In this document: in pieces, positions 1-10,691 of the stretch | How the letters are laid out: every line of letters starts with the position of its first letter | Numbering within the stretch: the first letter of the stretch is position 1 | NCBI RefSeq assembly: GCF_025966695.1 | Contig: NZ_JAOEIY010000009.1 | Location: 1 to 64,000, forward strand | DNA: 64,000 nucleotides | Direction of reading: 5' to 3' | Origin: Stutzerimonas sp. S1 | GTDB lineage: Bacteria > Pseudomonadota > Gammaproteobacteria > Pseudomonadales > Pseudomonadaceae | Notes under the pieces: model-generated | The model's database searches: none | Seen by the model: only the letters and a program-made list of their open reading frames with translations | What the model was told of the DNA's origin: nothing | Program-made: the position numbers and the translations under genes

Positions 1-14
1 CGCGGGTTGCTCAT
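1..14 (-). CDS. Start of a truncated downstream gene (first codons only)
   Basis: On the minus strand an ATG at position 14 follows a good ribosome binding site (GGAGG at 19-23, 4-base gap). It opens a frame reading Met-Ser-Asn-Pro before the window ends. It lies downstream of the island ftsH in the same direction, so it is probably the next gene of the stress-tolerance module. Nothing about its product can be said from four codons. Confidence 0.35.
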
Positions 15-139
15 GGCACCTCCTAGTGGGCCGTATTATGAGGCCTGGAGGTGTCTACGAAACTAGGGGCGATTCAACGAATTGGATGACGCACTGAACA
101 GAGCCGTCGGTTTACTCTGAATGGCACCTACTACTGTTT

Positions 140-1957
<1,818 letters not shown>

Positions 1958-1984
1958 GGGCAGGGTACCTCGCAAGTCGTGTCG

Positions 1985-3415
1985 CTAGAGAACGGGGGTG
2001 AACAGACGGGCCACCCCGTCGCGCAAGCGGATGGCCAGCGGGCGGGCGCGCAACGCCTTCGCCGATATCTCGCCCGACGCATCACGAGCGGCATCAAAAA
2101 GGGATGACAGCCGCCTAGACAACGCGGTGTCGTACACCTCCACATTGAACTCGAAGTTGAGGCGCAAACTGCGCGCATCCCAATTGGCCGAACCCAGGCA
2201 GCACCACGCTCCGTCTACCAGCATCAGCTTGCTGTGGTCGAACGGGCCAGGCCGTTCGAAGATGCGCACACCGTGCTCCAGCACCTGCCAGTAGTGGGCG
2301 CGCGCGGCCCATTGCACCGTGGGATGGTCGCCGTTTGCGGGCGTCAGCACGTCGATACGCACGCCGCGCAACGCGGCCGTACTCAGCGCCGCGATCATCG
2401 GCTGATCGGGGACGAAGTAAGGTGTCCAGATGCGCACCGAATGCTTCGCCGCGCTCAAAGCGCCCATGAAGGTCCAGCGCATCCGGTCCAGGGCCTCGTC
2501 GGGACCGGCCTCGATGCCGCGCGCCCAAGAGGTTCCTTGCTCATCAGCCATTACGGGCGGTTCGCCCCAGTAACCCTTGCTGAGCCGCTCGCCCGTGGTA
2601 TCGCACCAATCATCGGTGAAGCTCCGCATCAGATGCTCTACCACCGGCCCGCGCAGACGAAAGTGCAAATCGTGACAGGCCTGGCCCGGCGCATCGGGCC
2701 GCCAATACGAACCGAAGATGTTCATGCCGCCGGTGAAACCCGTCTCGCCATCGATCACCAGCAGCTTGCGGTGATTGCGCAGATGCGCGGCATGCAGGCG
2801 CGCGGGAATCAATGTCGGGTTGAACGTCGCCACCGGAACGCCGGCGCGCTGCAAGGCGCGGTAGGCGCTGCGGGGCGTCCAGCGGGCATACACGTCGTCG
2901 ATCAGCACCCGCACTTGCACGCCGCGCGCATGAGCCCGGCGCAGCGCATCGACGAACTGCGCCCCGATGCCTTGGCCGTCGAAGATGTACGAAGCCAGCG
3001 CGACGCTGTGCCGCGCCGATTCGATGGGAGCGAGCATGGCCGGGTAGGCCTGCTCGCCATCGATGAGCGGCTCGATGCGGTTGCCGCTGGTCAGCGACTG
3101 GCCGGTGGCGCGTCCCACCAGGTGGGCCAGACCGGCAAGCGGCGGCGATACAGCCTCGGGCATCGTGGGCGAGAGGTCCTGCCGAGCAGCAGGATCTGCC
3201 CCCGGGAAGAGCCGCCGCGCCCGCCGCTGGTAACGGTTGATGCCGAACAGCCCATACAGCAGCGAACCGCCCAGCGGCAACAAGGCGATCAGCAGTACCC
3301 ACAGCGTGGCCGATCGAGGGTCACGCTTGTAGATGACCGCGTGCCCCGCTGTGGGAACAGCGACCGCCAGCGACACGAGGGTGGCTGCCCATGTCAGCCC
3401 ATTGGGGTCGGACAC
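1985..3415 (-). CDS. Cardiolipin-synthase-like phospholipase D family protein
   Basis: 476-residue membrane protein of the cardiolipin synthase (Cls) type. Two N-terminal hydrophobic segments (about 8-24 and 37-54) are followed by two catalytic HKD motifs: HRKLLVID (His215, Lys217, Asp222) and HSKLMLVD (His394, Lys396, Asp401). Cls enzymes join two phosphatidylglycerol molecules into cardiolipin at the inner membrane. The GTG at 3415 is chosen as start because GGGAGG stands just before it, while the longer open frame upstream overlaps clpG and looks non-native. It lies 16 bases after clpG and 27 bases before ftsH, so co-transcription is likely. Its presence suggests membrane remodelling as part of the heat response, which is inference. 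A different PLD-family substrate cannot be excluded. Confidence 0.88.
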   Translation of the reverse strand: MSDPNGLTWAATLVSLAVAVPTAGHAVIYKRDPRSATLWVLLIALLPLGGSLLYGLFGINRYQRRARRLFPGADPAARQDLSPTMPEAVSPPLAGLAHLVGRATGQSLTSGNRIEPLIDGEQAYPAMLAPIESARHSVALASYIFDGQGIGAQFVDALRRAHARGVQVRVLIDDVYARWTPRSAYRALQRAGVPVATFNPTLIPARLHAAHLRNHRKLLVIDGETGFTGGMNIFGSYWRPDAPGQACHDLHFRLRGPVVEHLMRSFTDDWCDTTGERLSKGYWGEPPVMADEQGTSWARGIEAGPDEALDRMRWTFMGALSAAKHSVRIWTPYFVPDQPMIAALSTAALRGVRIDVLTPANGDHPTVQWAARAHYWQVLEHGVRIFERPGPFDHSKLMLVDGAWCCLGSANWDARSLRLNFEFNVEVYDTALSRRLSSLFDAARDASGEISAKALRARPLAIRLRDGVARLFTPVL

Positions 3416-3431
3416 GACAGCCTCCCATCGC

Positions 3432-6281
3432 TCAAGATCCGCCGCCCGCTGACTTCTTCTTGCGCGCAGGCTTGCTCTCGCCGTTCGGCGGTGCCTCGGC
3501 CACGTTCGCTGCATCGGGCTTTTCAGGCTCGGCCGGCTGCGCGGCTGGCTCCTGGCGCTCGAAGACCACCCGTTCGGCCTTGTCATCCCAGCGGGCGCTG
3601 GCGTGATCGGCCTTGCCGATGCCACCACCGAGCATCTCGCGTGCCAGCGCGGTTTCCAGCTCGCTGCGGATCAGCCGCTTGAGCTCGCGCGCGCCGAACT
3701 CGGGTTTGTAGCCTTCCTCCGCGAAGTGGTCGATCAAGGTCTGGTCGAAGGTCAACGTCACGCCCTGGCTGGCGGCGTTGCGGGCCACACGATCGAGCTG
3801 CAGGCCGACGATATGGCGGATCTCCTCCTTGCCCAGCGCATGGAAGACGATGATCTCGTCGATGCGGTTGAGGAACTCGGGGCGGAAGTGTCCGCGCAGC
3901 ACGTCCATCACCTCGGACTTGGTCTTCTCGTATTCCTCGCCGGCGGCGCCACGGGCCTTCAGCCGACGCTGGATGATGTCCGAGCCCAAGTTCGAGGTGG
4001 CGATGATGATGGTATTGGTGAAATCCACCACCCGGCCCTTGCCGTCGGTGAGCCGCCCGTCGTCGAATACCTGCAGCAGGATGTTGTAGACGTCGGGGTG
4101 CGCTTTTTCGATCTCATCGAGCAACAACACGCTGTAGGGTTTGCGACGCACCTTCTCGGTGAGCTGGCCGCCCTCGTCATAGCCCACATAACCCGGAGGC
4201 GCGCCCACCAGGCGTGCCACGGTATGGCGTTCACCGTACTCGGACATGTCGATGCGCAGCAGCGCGCCCTCATCGCCATAGATGGACTCGGCCAGTGCCT
4301 TGGCGAGTTCGGTCTTGCCCACACCCGTCGGCCCGAGGAACAGGAAGGTGGCCACTGGCTTGCCGCCTTCGCGCAGGCCCGCGCGCGACAGCCGCACGGC
4401 ATCGGCCACGGCACGTACTGCTTCGTCCTGGCCCACCAGGCGCTCGTGCAGCCGCTGCTCCAGATGCAGCAGCTTCTCGCGTTCTTCCACCGTCAGCTCG
4501 TTGACCGGAATGCCGGTCAGGCGCGAGACGATCTGCGCGACATGCTCGGCCTTGACTTCGGCGCTGCCCGAGGCGCGCTCGCGTTCCCATTCCTCGACGA
4601 GCTTCTTGAGTTCAGTCTCCTTGGCCTCGATGCGCTTGCCCAGCTCGGCGGCCTTGTCGTACTGCTTGCGCGAAGCCACATAGTCTTGCTCACGCCGCAG
4701 CTGGTGCAGTTCGGACTCCAGCTCTTGCACCGCCACCGGGCGGGCCGTGGCCGACAGCTTCACGCGTGCGGCCGCCTGGTCGAGCAGGTCGATGGCCTTG
4801 TCAGGCAAAAAGCGCGCGGTGATGTAGCGGTCCGACAACTCGGCGGCGGCGATGATCGCATCCTCGGTGATGCTGACCTTGTGGTGCGCCTCGAAGGTGT
4901 CGCGCAGGCCGCGCAGGATCATCATGGTCTGCGCTACCGTCGGCTCGGGCACCATCACCGGCTGGAAGCGACGCTCCAGCGCGGCGTCCTTCTCGATGTA
5001 CTTCTGATACTCGTTGAGCGTGGTGGCGCCGATCAGGTTCAGTTCGCCGCGCGCCATCATCGGCTTGAACACGTTGGCCACGTCCAGCCCGCCTTCGCCG
5101 CCACCCTGGCCTGCACCGACGATGGTGTGCACTTCGTCGATGAAGAGAATCAGCTCGCCCTGGTGCTCGGTCACTTCCTTGAGCACCTTCTGCACGCGCT
5201 CCTCGAACTCGCCGCGGTACTTGGCGCCGGCCACCATGGCATTGATGTTGAGTTCCACCAGGCGCTTGTCGCGCAGCGTCTCGGGCACTTCGCCGGCGAC
5301 CATGCGCTGCGCCAGCCCTTCGACGATGGCGGTCTTGCCGACGCCGGGCTCGCCGATCAGCACCGGGTTGTTCTTCTTGCGCCGGGCCAGCACTTCGATG
5401 GTCGTCTCGATCTCCTGCGCGCGGCCGATGACCGGATCGAGCTTGCCCTCGCGCGCCATCTTGGTGAGGTCGCGCGAATACTTGTCGAGTTCCGGCGTGT
5501 TGGTCGGCGTCTCGGCGCGGCCATCCTCGGCCCCTTTGCCGACCACCTTGCTTACCTGCTGGCGCAGCGCTTGCGGCGTGAGGCCGTAACGGCGCAGCAG
5601 GTTGGCCGCCAAACCTTCGCCTTCCTCGGCGAGCCCGATCAGGAAATGCTCCGGCCCGACATAAGAGTGGCCGAGTTCGTTGGAGGCCACGAAAGCACGG
5701 CTGAGCGCGTCCTTGACCCGGGGCGACACGCCGATCTCGCCCTCGAACGGCTTATCGCCGCGCTTGGCTTCGGATTCGATCTGGCGCTTGAGGTCATCGA
5801 CCTTGATCTTGAACTGCCCCAGGATGGTCTTGACCACGTCGCTGTCGGATAGCGCCAGCAGCAGGTGTTCGGTATCGACTTCGGCGCGCCCGAACTCTGC
5901 AGCGTGTCGGGCGGCCTCCTGCAATAGGGCCTCGGACTGTTCGCTGATACGGCTGGCCAGCCCGCTGCCGCGGCGGCGCGCCGTGCCCGCCGTTGCGGGA
6001 GCGGATTCGCCGAAAGACGCATCGACCACTTCGTCGGCATCAGCCGCCACGGACGGTGCATCGTCACCGATGCGGAAGAAGTCGCTGCCGAGGAAGTCTT
6101 CGAACAAACCGCTGCGCGAGCCAAACAGAGCCTCCAGCGGCGAGACGGTGCGCTTTTGCTGGCGCGCCAGTTGGCGATAGTGATCGTCACACAACAGCAT
6201 GGTGCTGTGGCGACCATTGAGATTGGCTTCCACCCGCACCGTGGCGGACTGGTCGCAGACTTGGCATTGTTTTCTGGCCAT
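3432..6281 (-). CDS. clpK: Stand-alone AAA+ disaggregase ClpG/ClpK
   Basis: 949-residue HSP100 protein. The N-terminus carries a cysteine/histidine cluster (C6, C9, C31, H34) typical of ClpK/ClpG and absent from ClpB. Two Clp N repeats follow (about 115-245), then AAA-1 with Walker A GEPGVGKT at 310-317, a short coiled middle domain (about 510-575) and AAA-2 with Walker A GPTGVGKT at 650-657. The C-terminus is a charged, Ala/Pro/Lys-rich tail. Family members dissolve protein aggregates and confer survival at lethal heat in Klebsiella, Pseudomonas and E. coli. I see no IGF/IGL-type ClpP-binding loop, which agrees with disaggregation rather than proteolysis. The ATG at 6281 follows AGGAGC; the upstream in-frame ATG lacks support. 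It lies downstream of hsp20 in the same direction. Confidence 0.95.
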   Translation of the reverse strand: MARKQCQVCDQSATVRVEANLNGRHSTMLLCDDHYRQLARQQKRTVSPLEALFGSRSGLFEDFLGSDFFRIGDDAPSVAADADEVVDASFGESAPATAGTARRRGSGLASRISEQSEALLQEAARHAAEFGRAEVDTEHLLLALSDSDVVKTILGQFKIKVDDLKRQIESEAKRGDKPFEGEIGVSPRVKDALSRAFVASNELGHSYVGPEHFLIGLAEEGEGLAANLLRRYGLTPQALRQQVSKVVGKGAEDGRAETPTNTPELDKYSRDLTKMAREGKLDPVIGRAQEIETTIEVLARRKKNNPVLIGEPGVGKTAIVEGLAQRMVAGEVPETLRDKRLVELNINAMVAGAKYRGEFEERVQKVLKEVTEHQGELILFIDEVHTIVGAGQGGGEGGLDVANVFKPMMARGELNLIGATTLNEYQKYIEKDAALERRFQPVMVPEPTVAQTMMILRGLRDTFEAHHKVSITEDAIIAAAELSDRYITARFLPDKAIDLLDQAAARVKLSATARPVAVQELESELHQLRREQDYVASRKQYDKAAELGKRIEAKETELKKLVEEWERERASGSAEVKAEHVAQIVSRLTGIPVNELTVEEREKLLHLEQRLHERLVGQDEAVRAVADAVRLSRAGLREGGKPVATFLFLGPTGVGKTELAKALAESIYGDEGALLRIDMSEYGERHTVARLVGAPPGYVGYDEGGQLTEKVRRKPYSVLLLDEIEKAHPDVYNILLQVFDDGRLTDGKGRVVDFTNTIIIATSNLGSDIIQRRLKARGAAGEEYEKTKSEVMDVLRGHFRPEFLNRIDEIIVFHALGKEEIRHIVGLQLDRVARNAASQGVTLTFDQTLIDHFAEEGYKPEFGARELKRLIRSELETALAREMLGGGIGKADHASARWDDKAERVVFERQEPAAQPAEPEKPDAANVAEAPPNGESKPARKKKSAGGGS

Positions 6282-6310
6282 GCTGATGCTCCTGTAAAGA
6301 TTGATTTGAC

Positions 6311-6335
6311 GAGGCGCCACCGATCACGGCGCCTC
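6311..6335 (-). terminator. Hairpin between hsp20 and clpK
   Basis: Perfect inverted repeat GAGGCGCC / GGCGCCTC (8 bp arms, 9-base loop) in the 94-base gap between hsp20 and clpK. No U-tract follows on the transcribed strand. It may be an mRNA processing or stabilising structure that sets the sHsp to ClpG ratio rather than a full terminator. Confidence 0.45.
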
Positions 6336-6375
6336 GACCTTCACCTGGTTTTTTCGGAGGACGAGCCGATCGGCG

Positions 6376-6945
6376 TCAGCCGTTGATCGGGATCGAGCGG
6401 CCCTGCTTGGGAGCACTGGCCTCGCGCTTTTCCATCGTGATCGTGAGTACGCCGTTCTTGAAAGCGGCCTTGATCGTGTCTTGGTTGGCATCGGTCGGCA
6501 GGTTCAGAGCGCGCTGAAAGCTGCCGTAGCAGCGCTCCACCCGGTGGAAACCGCCGTCTTTCGTTTCCTGCTCCTGACGCTTTTCACCGCGCACCAGCAG
6601 CACGTCGTTGTCGAGCGTGATCTGGATGTCTTTTTCCTCGACGCCGGGCACTTCCAGGGCGATCTTGTACTGCTTGTCGGTCTCCTGGATGTCCAGCGCC
6701 GGCTTCAGCAGGCCCGGCCAGTCCGACGGCCAGCGTGGCATGGCCAGCGCCGGGAAACCGAAGCCTCGAAACGTGTCGTCGAAGAGGCGGTCGATCTCGC
6801 GGTGCAATTGCAGGATGGGACTGACGGGCCCACCCGCCACCGGCAGGTCATTGCGCTGCACGGGCAGCGAGGCAGTGCTCTGTTGTTCTTCCTGCTCCTT
6901 CTTGAACCAGTTCCAGGGAGCCAACTTCTTGAAATCAATGTCCAT
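6376..6945 (-). CDS. hsp20: Small heat shock protein Hsp20
   Basis: 189-residue alpha-crystallin family holdase. The N-terminal arm (about 1-75) is followed by the alpha-crystallin domain (about 75-165, including DIQETDKQYKIALEVPGVEE and the GVLTITMEK strand). The C-terminal IXI anchor appears as I-P-I at 185-187. sHsps bind unfolding proteins in large oligomers and pass them to disaggregases such as the downstream ClpG. The start at 6945 follows GGAGG, five bases away. A possible 35-codon leader ORF ends one base before this start (see 6947-7054), and the HTH reading frame upstream runs 240 bases into this gene. Found in the same order in transmissible heat-resistance loci. Confidence 0.95.
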   Translation of the reverse strand: MDIDFKKLAPWNWFKKEQEEQQSTASLPVQRNDLPVAGGPVSPILQLHREIDRLFDDTFRGFGFPALAMPRWPSDWPGLLKPALDIQETDKQYKIALEVPGVEEKDIQITLDNDVLLVRGEKRQEQETKDGGFHRVERCYGSFQRALNLPTDANQDTIKAAFKNGVLTITMEKREASAPKQGRSIPING

Positions 6946-7262
6946 GTCATACCTCCAGAAGAAAAATTGAAGACTCTCGCTCGCTCCGTTTGCCTGCGGC
7001 GACGGACAGCGCGCCCAGACGACACGGAGTGTTCCGCTGACTTTGGCTGCTCATCTGTGCGTATCACCTCCTTCTTTCTGCCTGCTTGGATCTGATCATT
7101 GATCCATCGTTCGATTTCACTTTGACGAAACCGCCACGTCCCGCCGACCTTGAAGACCGGAATCTCCCCGTGCGAGGCGAGCCGGTAAAGCGTCCGCTTG
7201 CCGACTTTCAAGTAGGCAGCCAACTCGTCGAGTGTGAAGATCGCCTGCTGGCGCGCTGTCAT
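6705..7262 (-). CDS. Excisionase/MerR-type helix-turn-helix protein, C-terminus overlapping hsp20
   Basis: The first 50 or so residues are a clear helix-turn-helix of the excisionase/MerR type (FTLDELAAYLKVGKRTLYRL, then PVFKVGGTWRF and EIERWI). The ATG at 7262 follows a weak GGTGG site. Past about residue 55 the sequence becomes Arg/Ser-rich and non-native, and the frame runs on through the hsp20 start to 6705 (185 residues in all). The original stop may have been lost by a frameshift, so the working protein may be only the first 60 to 70 residues. First gene of the module and a candidate regulator. The CTTGCAA direct repeats just upstream may be its operator. Confidence 0.6.
   Translation of the reverse strand: MTARQQAIFTLDELAAYLKVGKRTLYRLASHGEIPVFKVGGTWRFRQSEIERWINDQIQAGRKKEVIRTDEQPKSAEHSVSSGRAVRRRRQTERARVFNFSSGGMTWTLISRSWLPGTGSRRSRKNNRALPRCPCSAMTCRWRVGPSVPSCNCTARSTASSTTRFEASVSRRWPCHAGRRTGRAC
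6947..7054 (-). CDS. Possible 35-codon leader ORF coupled to hsp20
   Basis: On the minus strand an ATG at 7054 stands 8 bases downstream of AAGGAGGTGAT, an extended match to the anti-Shine-Dalgarno sequence. The frame runs 35 codons and its TGA ends one base before the hsp20 ATG, so the hsp20 ribosome binding site lies inside its last codons. I do not recognise the peptide (starts MSSQSQRNTP, ends SIFLLEV). The arrangement suggests translational coupling or a leader region controlling hsp20. It could equally be a chance frame inside the 3' part of the HTH ORF. Confidence 0.35.
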   Translation of the reverse strand: MSSQSQRNTPCRLGALSVAAGKRSERESSIFLLEV

Positions 7263-7310
7263 ACCACCCCCACAAGTTCCGTCGTCACGCGGCCTCGCCT
7301 GAGGAAGTTC

Positions 7311-7327
7311 TTGCAAGACTTTGCAAG
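7311..7327 (-). promoter_or_regulatory. Direct repeat CTTGCAA, candidate operator
   Basis: Two copies of CTTGCAA (7327-7321 and 7317-7311 on the minus strand) with a 10-base period, one helical turn, about 50 bases upstream of the HTH gene. One-turn spacing is typical of binding sites for small dimeric or MerR/excisionase-like regulators. The link to the HTH protein is inference. Confidence 0.35.
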
Positions 7328-7329
7328 GT

Positions 7330-7362
7330 ATTGCGCTTACCAGGACAAACTTCAAGAGTCAA
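7330..7362 (-). promoter_or_regulatory. Candidate promoter of the heat-resistance module
   Basis: On the minus strand TTGACT (7362-7357) is immediately followed by CTTGAA (7356-7351). TTGACT has a weak -10 (TAAGCG) at 17 bases. CTTGAA is a perfect sigma-32 -35 element but no CCCCAT-type -10 is found at the right spacing. Mixed or weak promoter. Confidence 0.3.
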
Positions 7363-7485
7363 TGTACAGCGATCTCCCGCCCCATTGATGCAGGTCAACT
7401 GCTCAGGCAAGGCGCAGCGGGGCGGCCTGATCAGGCCATGGACAGCGCATGGCTCGTCAGCCTGCGTGTGCCACAGGCGCCTCGA

Positions 7486-7752
7486 TCAAACACCGATCCT
7501 CACGTTGTAGCCGAGTGCCCGCAGCCCCTTGCTCGTCTGCATGTTCCTTGGCGGAAACTCGTCTGGGCGCGCCCAGCCGACGATTTCCCCGAGGCTGCTC
7601 AGGCCAACGTGCGGAATTGCCCAGTCGTCGCTGCGGATCGCGTTCCAGAGTCGGGCCGAAACACTTCCGTTGCCCCAGACAACGTAGTTCAACAGTATCC
7701 GTCCTGCCAACACACCTTCCCGACACCGCCGCCGAAGGCCATGGCCCATCAA
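7486..7752 (-). CDS. Hypothetical protein resembling an RNA polymerase alpha C-terminal domain
   Basis: 88-residue frame whose last 65 residues look native. They resemble the helix-hairpin-helix fold of the RNA polymerase alpha C-terminal domain: SVSARLWNAIRS, then LGEIVGW, then TSKGLRALGYNV. Stand-alone alpha-CTD-like proteins occur on mobile elements. The first 18 residues are Arg-rich and doubtful, so this may be a 3' fragment of a longer gene. It is bordered by an IS66 fragment and lies in a degraded part of the island. Identification is by eye only. Confidence 0.4.
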   Translation of the reverse strand: MMGHGLRRRCREGVLAGRILLNYVVWGNGSVSARLWNAIRSDDWAIPHVGLSSLGEIVGWARPDEFPPRNMQTSKGLRALGYNVRIGV

Positions 7753-7763
7753 GCGGATTTTCC

Positions 7764-7862
7764 ATGCCCCCTCAGCGCCGTACCTACAGCAAATCTTTTA
7801 AGGCCCAGGTCATTCAGGAGTGTTCTGAACCCGGTGCCTCCATCGCAGACGTTGTAAGAGAG
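7764..7862 (+). pseudogene. 5' fragment of an IS66-family tnpA (OrfA)
   Basis: From the ATG at 7764 about 33 codons match the N-terminus of the IS66 helix-turn-helix protein TnpA (pattern RRTYSKSFKAQVIQEC, then PGASIADV). After residue 33 the similarity stops and the frame continues as unrelated sequence to a stop at 7916. No terminal repeats or other IS66 genes are present, so this is a deletion remnant. Confidence 0.65.
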
Positions 7863-7933
7863 ACCTCTAGTCAGGCCATTTCGAAGAATCAGATCGCTAA
7901 GTTTATGTGGTACTAGTGGTGCCACATGTTTGA

Positions 7934-8085
7934 TTATTTTTTGATTATTTTTTCCAGTTTTGCGAGCTTTGGTGAGATTGATATCTGGCAGTATCTGTTG
8001 CTTGGATTCTTTGTGAAGAAGTCTTGGTGATACTCCTCAGCCTCGAAAAATTCAGCTAACCTCTCTAGGGTGGTTACCACTGGGC
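7934..8085 (-). pseudogene. msrA: 3' fragment of msrA (peptide methionine sulfoxide reductase A)
   Basis: The last 49 codons read as the C-terminus of MsrA: AEFFEAEEYHQDFF, KNPSNRYCQ and SPKLAKLEK correspond to the conserved AEDYHQDYF...NP..GYC...PKL ending of the family. The catalytic N-terminal part with its GCFW motif is missing because the reading frame enters the left end of the IS21 element at 8086. Methionine sulfoxide repair would fit the stress cargo of such an island, but this copy is dead. Confidence 0.75.
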
Positions 8086-8158
8086 TGTTGCCGCTGACCG
8101 AAAACTGACCCAGTAGAGGCTGTTCTGCCGACTGAAAACTGACCCAGGTGTTCAACTG

Positions 8159-8183
8159 CTCCTGCTCAATTTTTGAGCAGGAG
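8159..8183 (+). promoter_or_regulatory. Hairpin sequestering the istA ribosome binding site
   Basis: Perfect 11-bp inverted repeat (CTCCTGCTCAA, loop TTT, TTGAGCAGGAG) directly before istA. The 3' arm contains the AGGAG Shine-Dalgarno sequence, so a transcript entering from outside would fold it shut. Comparable structures damp transposase translation in IS10 and IS50; for this element it is inference. Confidence 0.6.
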
Positions 8184-8191
8184 AACACAGG

Positions 8192-9700
8192 GTGATCAGT
8201 ATGGAAATGATGGGCAAAATCCGCCGGATGTATTTCCGCGACAAGCTGTCGCTGCATGAGATAGCCAAGCGCACCGGGTTGGCGCGCAACACGATTCGCA
8301 AGTGGGTCAGAGCACCTGAGGCCAAGCCGCCGGTCTACCAACGCCGCGCGATCTTCAACAAACTCAGCCCTTTTCACGCCACGCTGGAGCAGGCGCTAAA
8401 AGCCGATTCGCTGCGGCCCAAGCAACAGCAGCGCAGTGCCAAGGCGCTGTTGGCGCAAATCAAAGCCGAAGGTTATGACGGTGGCTACAGCCAGCTCACC
8501 GCGTTTATCCGTGCCTGGCGAGGGGGACAGGGCAAGGCGTCGCAGGCCTTTGTGCCGCTGACCTTTGCTCTTGGCGAGGCGTTTCAGTTTGACTGGAGCG
8601 AGGAAGGCTTGCTGGTCGGCGGCATTTACCGGCGTATGCAGGTGGCACATCTGAAGCTGTGTGCCAGCCGTGCGTTCTGGCTTGTGGCGTATCCGAGCCA
8701 GGGCCATGAGATGTTATTTGACGCCCATACACGCTCGTTCGGCTCCTTGGGCGGCGTGCCGCGCCGGGGCATCTACGACAACATGAAGACCGCCGTCGAC
8801 AAGGTCAATAAGGGCAAAGGCCGGGCGGTGAATGCGCGCTTTGCGGTGATGTGCGCGCATTACCTGTTCGATCCGGACTTCTGCAACGTCGCCGCTGGTT
8901 GGGAAAAGGGCATCGTTGAAAAGAACGTGCAAGACAGCCGCAGGCGTATCTGGCTAGACGCCCAGGACTGCCAGTTTCACTCCGTCGAGGAACTCAATGC
9001 CTGGCTGGGCCAGCGCTGCCGCGCGCTTTGGAACGAGCTGACGCACCCTCAATACAGCGGGCTGAGTGTGGCCGAAGTGCTGGAGTTGGAGCGCGCTGAA
9101 CTGATGCCTGTGCCAGCGCCATTCGACGGTTACGTCGAGCGGCCTGCGCGGGTCTCCAGCACCTGCCTGGTCAGCGTCGGGCGCAACCGCTACTCGGTGC
9201 CGTGTGAGTACGCGGGTAAGTGGGTCAGCAGCCGTTTGTATCCGACGCGAATCGAGGTGGTGGCTGACGACGCGCTGATCGCCAGCCATGTCCGCTTGCT
9301 GGATCGCGACCAGGTCAGCTATGACTGGCAGCACTACCTCCCGCTGATCGAACGCAAGCCCGGTGCGCTGCGCAACGGCGCGCCCTTTGCTGATCTGCCG
9401 GCGCCGCTGCGTCAGCTTAAGCACGGTCTGGGGCGTCATGCCGGCGGTGACCGGATCATGGCGCAAGTTCTGGCTGCCGTACCAGTCGCCGGGCTCGATG
9501 CGGTGCTGGTGGCTGTTGAGCTGGTACTGGAAAGCGGCAGCCTGAGCGCCGAACACATCCTCAATGTCGTGGCGCGCCTGGCCGCGACCGAACCACCACC
9601 CAGCGTCGAAACCCACTTGTCGCTCAAGGAAGCCCCCGTCGCTAACACGGCGCGCTACGACCGCCTGCGTGGCCAGGCCGAGGAGGTCGGTCATGCGTGA
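8192..9700 (+). CDS. istA: IS21-family transposase IstA
   Basis: 502-residue DDE transposase. The N-terminal helix-turn-helix (about 12-40, [17 protein letters not shown]) is followed by the RNase H-like catalytic core with acidic residues in [17 protein letters not shown] and GIVEKN, and a C-terminal beta-barrel region. It cuts and joins the IS ends together with IstB. The GTG at 8192 has AGGAG 9 bases upstream; the ATG at 8201 is an alternative start. The last 8 bases overlap istB, the usual translational coupling in this family. Intact, so the element may be active. Confidence 0.93.
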   Translation: MISMEMMGKIRRMYFRDKLSLHEIAKRTGLARNTIRKWVRAPEAKPPVYQRRAIFNKLSPFHATLEQALKADSLRPKQQQRSAKALLAQIKAEGYDGGYSQLTAFIRAWRGGQGKASQAFVPLTFALGEAFQFDWSEEGLLVGGIYRRMQVAHLKLCASRAFWLVAYPSQGHEMLFDAHTRSFGSLGGVPRRGIYDNMKTAVDKVNKGKGRAVNARFAVMCAHYLFDPDFCNVAAGWEKGIVEKNVQDSRRRIWLDAQDCQFHSVEELNAWLGQRCRALWNELTHPQYSGLSVAEVLELERAELMPVPAPFDGYVERPARVSSTCLVSVGRNRYSVPCEYAGKWVSSRLYPTRIEVVADDALIASHVRLLDRDQVSYDWQHYLPLIERKPGALRNGAPFADLPAPLRQLKHGLGRHAGGDRIMAQVLAAVPVAGLDAVLVAVELVLESGSLSAEHILNVVARLAATEPPPSVETHLSLKEAPVANTARYDRLRGQAEEVGHA

Positions 9701-10496
9701 TTTGATGGCGGAACTCAAGGAGCTGCGCCTGCACGGCATGGCCACGGCCTGGGCGGAGTTAACTGCACAGGGTGAGTCGAACACAGCCTCGTCCAAGTGG
9801 CTGCTCGAACACCTGCTGGAACAAGAGCACACAGATCGCGCCATGCGCTCGGTGAGCCACCAGATGAACATGGCCAAGCTGCCGATGCACCGCGATCTGG
9901 CCAGCTTCGATTTCAACGCCTCTAGCGCCGACGCACGCCTGATCAGCGAGCTGGCCAGCCTGGCCTTTACCGACACCGCGCAGAACGTGGTGCTGATCGG
10001 TGGGCCAGGCACCGGTAAAACCCACCTAGCCACCGCGCTGGCCGTGTCCGGCATCACCCGGCACGGTAAGCGCGTGCGCTTCTACTCCACGGTCGATCTG
10101 GTCAATCTGCTGGAGCGCGAAAAACACGACGGCAAAGCCGGGCGGATCGCCCAGGCACTGCTGCGCATGGATCTGGTCATCCTCGACGAACTGGGTTATC
10201 TGCCGTTCAGCCAGGCTGGCGGTGCGTTGCTGTTTCACCTGCTGTCCAAGCTGTACGAACACACCAGCGTGGTGATCACCACCAACCTGAGCTTCGCCGA
10301 ATGGTCGAGCGTGTTCGGCGACGCCAAGATGACCACCGCCCTGCTGGATCGGCTGACCCACCACTGCCACATCGTCGAAACCGGTAACGAGTCCTATCGC
10401 CTGCAACACAGTAGCTTGGCGGCCCAGGCCAAGATCAAATCACGGGAGCGAAAGCGTAAGGGCGGCCAGGAACCGGAGGACGATGAGCCGTTCTGA
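9693..10496 (+). CDS. istB: IS21-family helper ATPase IstB
   Basis: 267-residue AAA+ ATPase of the DnaC/IstB family, which selects target DNA and activates IstA. Walker A GGPGTGKT lies at about residue 108-115, Walker [11 protein letters not shown] at about 165-174, and sensor-like ITTNLSF at about 198. The ATG at 9693 follows GAGGAGG inside the istA 3' end and overlaps istA by 8 bases. The C-terminus is a basic/acidic tail. Confidence 0.93.
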   Translation: MRDLMAELKELRLHGMATAWAELTAQGESNTASSKWLLEHLLEQEHTDRAMRSVSHQMNMAKLPMHRDLASFDFNASSADARLISELASLAFTDTAQNVVLIGGPGTGKTHLATALAVSGITRHGKRVRFYSTVDLVNLLEREKHDGKAGRIAQALLRMDLVILDELGYLPFSQAGGALLFHLLSKLYEHTSVVITTNLSFAEWSSVFGDAKMTTALLDRLTHHCHIVETGNESYRLQHSSLAAQAKIKSRERKRKGGQEPEDDEPF

Positions 10497-10691
10497 TTTC
10501 ATGGCGACGACGGCCTGCTACATGGCTGCGTGTGGCAGGTCTTAAACAACTGAACTGGGCTAGCGAAGGAGTGGGGGCAACAGCAGCTGCGCTGGTAGAC
10601 TTATCCACAGTTGCTGGTAACAAAATCAGCAATCCGCCCTGGGTCAAATTTCAATCGGCAGGGTGGGTCAATTTTCCATCAGCGCCAACAT

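Larger units (their letters stand above)
8086..10691 (+). mobile_element. Complete IS21-family insertion sequence
   Basis: 2.6 kb element with istA and istB. The ends are inverted repeats: left TGTTGCCGCTGACCGAAAAC (8086 on), right, read inward, TGTTGGCGCTGATGGAAAAT (10690 inward). Inside each end a second copy of the motif TGCCGA(C/T)TGAAA...TGACCCAGG occurs, the multiple-terminal-repeat layout usual in IS21. TGGGC stands at 8081-8085 and again at 10692-10696, a possible 5-bp target duplication. The flanks, however, carry two unrelated truncated genes (msrA 3' end, mvaU-like 5' end), so a deletion next to the element, or recombination between two copies, must have followed insertion. Confidence 0.88.

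Noticed and set aside
3603-5852. 749-codon open frame on the plus strand opposite clpK
   Set aside because: It is the antisense shadow of a GC-rich, strongly conserved AAA+ gene; composition is His/Leu/Gln-rich with no known motif.
8081-8085. TGGGC as a proven IS21 target duplication
   Set aside because: The same five bases occur at 10692-10696, but the flanking genes are unrelated, so a clean insertion is not supported; kept only as a possibility.
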